A DNA stretch of 38,856 nt from assembly GCA_964642165.1 (NCBI GenBank), contig CAZXOC010000032.1:1-38856 (forward strand). Reading direction: 5' to 3'. The translations under genes were made by a program, and so were the position numbers. The DNA comes from CAYRVX01 sp964642165 (GTDB lineage Bacteria; Planctomycetota; Phycisphaerae; SM23-33). Numbering within the stretch: position 1 is the first letter of the stretch; every line of letters starts with the position of its first letter. The notes beneath the pieces were generated by a model. That model did no database searches. It was not told the DNA's origin and saw only the letters and a program-made list of their open reading frames with translations. Of the stretch, positions 38,372 through 38,856 are shown piece after piece.

Positions 38372-38743
38372 ATGACCGACGACGCCGCAGCGACACCACT
38401 GGACAAGCTCCACCGCTACGTGGCGGACCTGGAGGCGGAGAACCACCGGCTCCGCGGGCTCAACGTGCCCTCCGAGGCCGCCGTCGCCCTCCAGCGGGGC
38501 AACACCGACCTCCGCCGGCAGCTCGCCCGCCGCGCCCCCCGCGCCTCCCGCAGCGACGAGTACCTCACGCTGCCGGAGGTCGCCCAAACGCTCAACATCT
38601 CGACCTACGAGATCCTGCGCGACCTGCGCGACAGCCTGCCCATGGCCCGCGACGACAACGGCCACACCGTCATCGCCCGGAAGGACGTCGACGCCTTCCT
38701 GCTGGCCCGCGCCGAAGGCCGCCCCACGCGCCGGTTCCTCTGA
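38372..38743 (+). CDS. Coiled-coil plus excisionase-like winged-helix protein
   Basis: The 123-residue protein pairs an N-terminal coiled coil (VADLEAENHRLRGL, VALQRGNTDLRRQLAR) related to the previous gene with a C-terminal HTH of the excisionase type (LTLPEVAQTLNISTYEILRD, then HTVIARKDVDAFLLARAE). A coiled coil would dimerise it and the HTH bind DNA. It could be a late regulator or a DNA-bridging partner in packaging. GGGAGG stands about 10 bases before the ATG. It is the last recognisable gene of the window. Confidence 0.65.
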   Translation: MTDDAAATPLDKLHRYVADLEAENHRLRGLNVPSEAAVALQRGNTDLRRQLARRAPRASRSDEYLTLPEVAQTLNISTYEILRDLRDSLPMARDDNGHTVIARKDVDAFLLARAEGRPTRRFL

Positions 38744-38813
38744 CGCCCGCACCCGCGCGCACTTCGCCCGACACATAGCGGCGCCCCCCGCGCCGCGCCC
38801 GAATCCCACTTCC

Positions 38814-38843
38814 GCCCCGGTCGTCCCCCGCGACGGCCGGGGC
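38814..38843 (+). terminator. GC-rich hairpin after the last gene, possible terminator
   Basis: GCCCCGG (38814-38820) pairs with CCGGGGC (38837-38843), extended inward by TCG/CGA with a bulge. It is followed by ATTCCTC, only a weak T-run, so termination is possible but not certain. It stands 70 bases after the last gene of the cassette. Confidence 0.35.
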
Positions 38844-38856
38844 ATTCCTCATGCGC

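Larger units (their letters stand above)
18915..38743 (+). mobile_element. Prophage-type structural cassette (packaging, head, tail, lysis-like genes)
   Basis: About 27 genes, all rightward and closely packed, run in the order small terminase, large terminase, portal, scaffold, major capsid, connectors, tail-like and fibre-like proteins, then small membrane proteins: the standard order of tailed-phage late regions. Integrase, replication, tape-measure and endolysin genes are not seen. Limits are approximate: the left limit is the inverted repeat before terS and the right limit is the last gene before the window edge. No attachment-site repeats or tRNA gene were found. It may be an incomplete prophage or a domesticated particle. 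Confidence 0.8.

Noticed and set aside
1..38856. CRISPR array or insertion sequence
   Set aside because: No regularly spaced direct repeats and no transposase gene were seen; the only tandem repeat (13455-13480) has two GC-only units.

Overview
GC-rich bacterial chromosome fragment. Gene content suggests a planctomycete, probably Phycisphaerae-like: a ThiD2-ThiE fusion, a roughly 900-residue membrane protein with VWA and amidotransferase-like domains, exported SH3-like/TPR proteins, and a fasciclin fusion. This placement is inferred from gene families; no rRNA or other marker gene lies in the window.

Layout. (1) 1-12.8 kb is ordinary cellular DNA: the 3' part of a Lon protease gene; a structured minus-strand stretch ending in a strong intrinsic terminator; a minus-strand run of glyA, a ThiD2-ThiE gene and a small frameshifted gene; an exported TPR-like protein; a four-helix membrane protein; the large VWA membrane protein; and a CPA2-type cation/proton antiporter carrying two tandem PTS EIIA domains. 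(2) 12.9-17.2 kb is an accessory island. It opens with a consensus sigma-70 promoter (TTGACA-16-TATAAT) ahead of small zinc-ribbon and HTH genes, then a 'mobile mystery' XRE/Fic pair, then an XRE-ImmA/IrrE-PIN module whose PIN gene is frameshifted. (3) 17.2-18.5 kb holds one exported CIA30-fasciclin protein on the minus strand. (4) 18.7-38.75 kb is one long plus-strand phage-type structural cassette: small and large terminase, portal, a GT-B glycosyltransferase, scaffold, major capsid protein, connector and tail-like proteins, fibre-like proteins including a DUF1566 (C-type-lectin-like) protein, a 740-residue hub-like protein, a second (GT-A-like) glycosyltransferase, a cluster of small membrane proteins and a lipoprotein that resembles a lysis cassette, and three small coiled-coil or winged-HTH proteins.

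The phage cassette is tightly packed, with many ATGA or GTGA start/stop overlaps, and looks like one late transcription unit. It contains no recognisable tape-measure protein, endolysin, integrase or replication gene, so it is either an incomplete prophage whose other modules lie beyond the right edge, or a domesticated particle (gene-transfer-agent-like). The most unusual points are the two glycosyltransferases embedded in the virion genes; a C-terminal motif shared by the scaffold and a small protein at the far end of the cassette; that same small protein sharing its N-terminal coiled coil with its neighbour; a 15-bp inverted repeat just before the small terminase; and two cellular genes whose promoters predict leaderless or nearly leaderless mRNAs.
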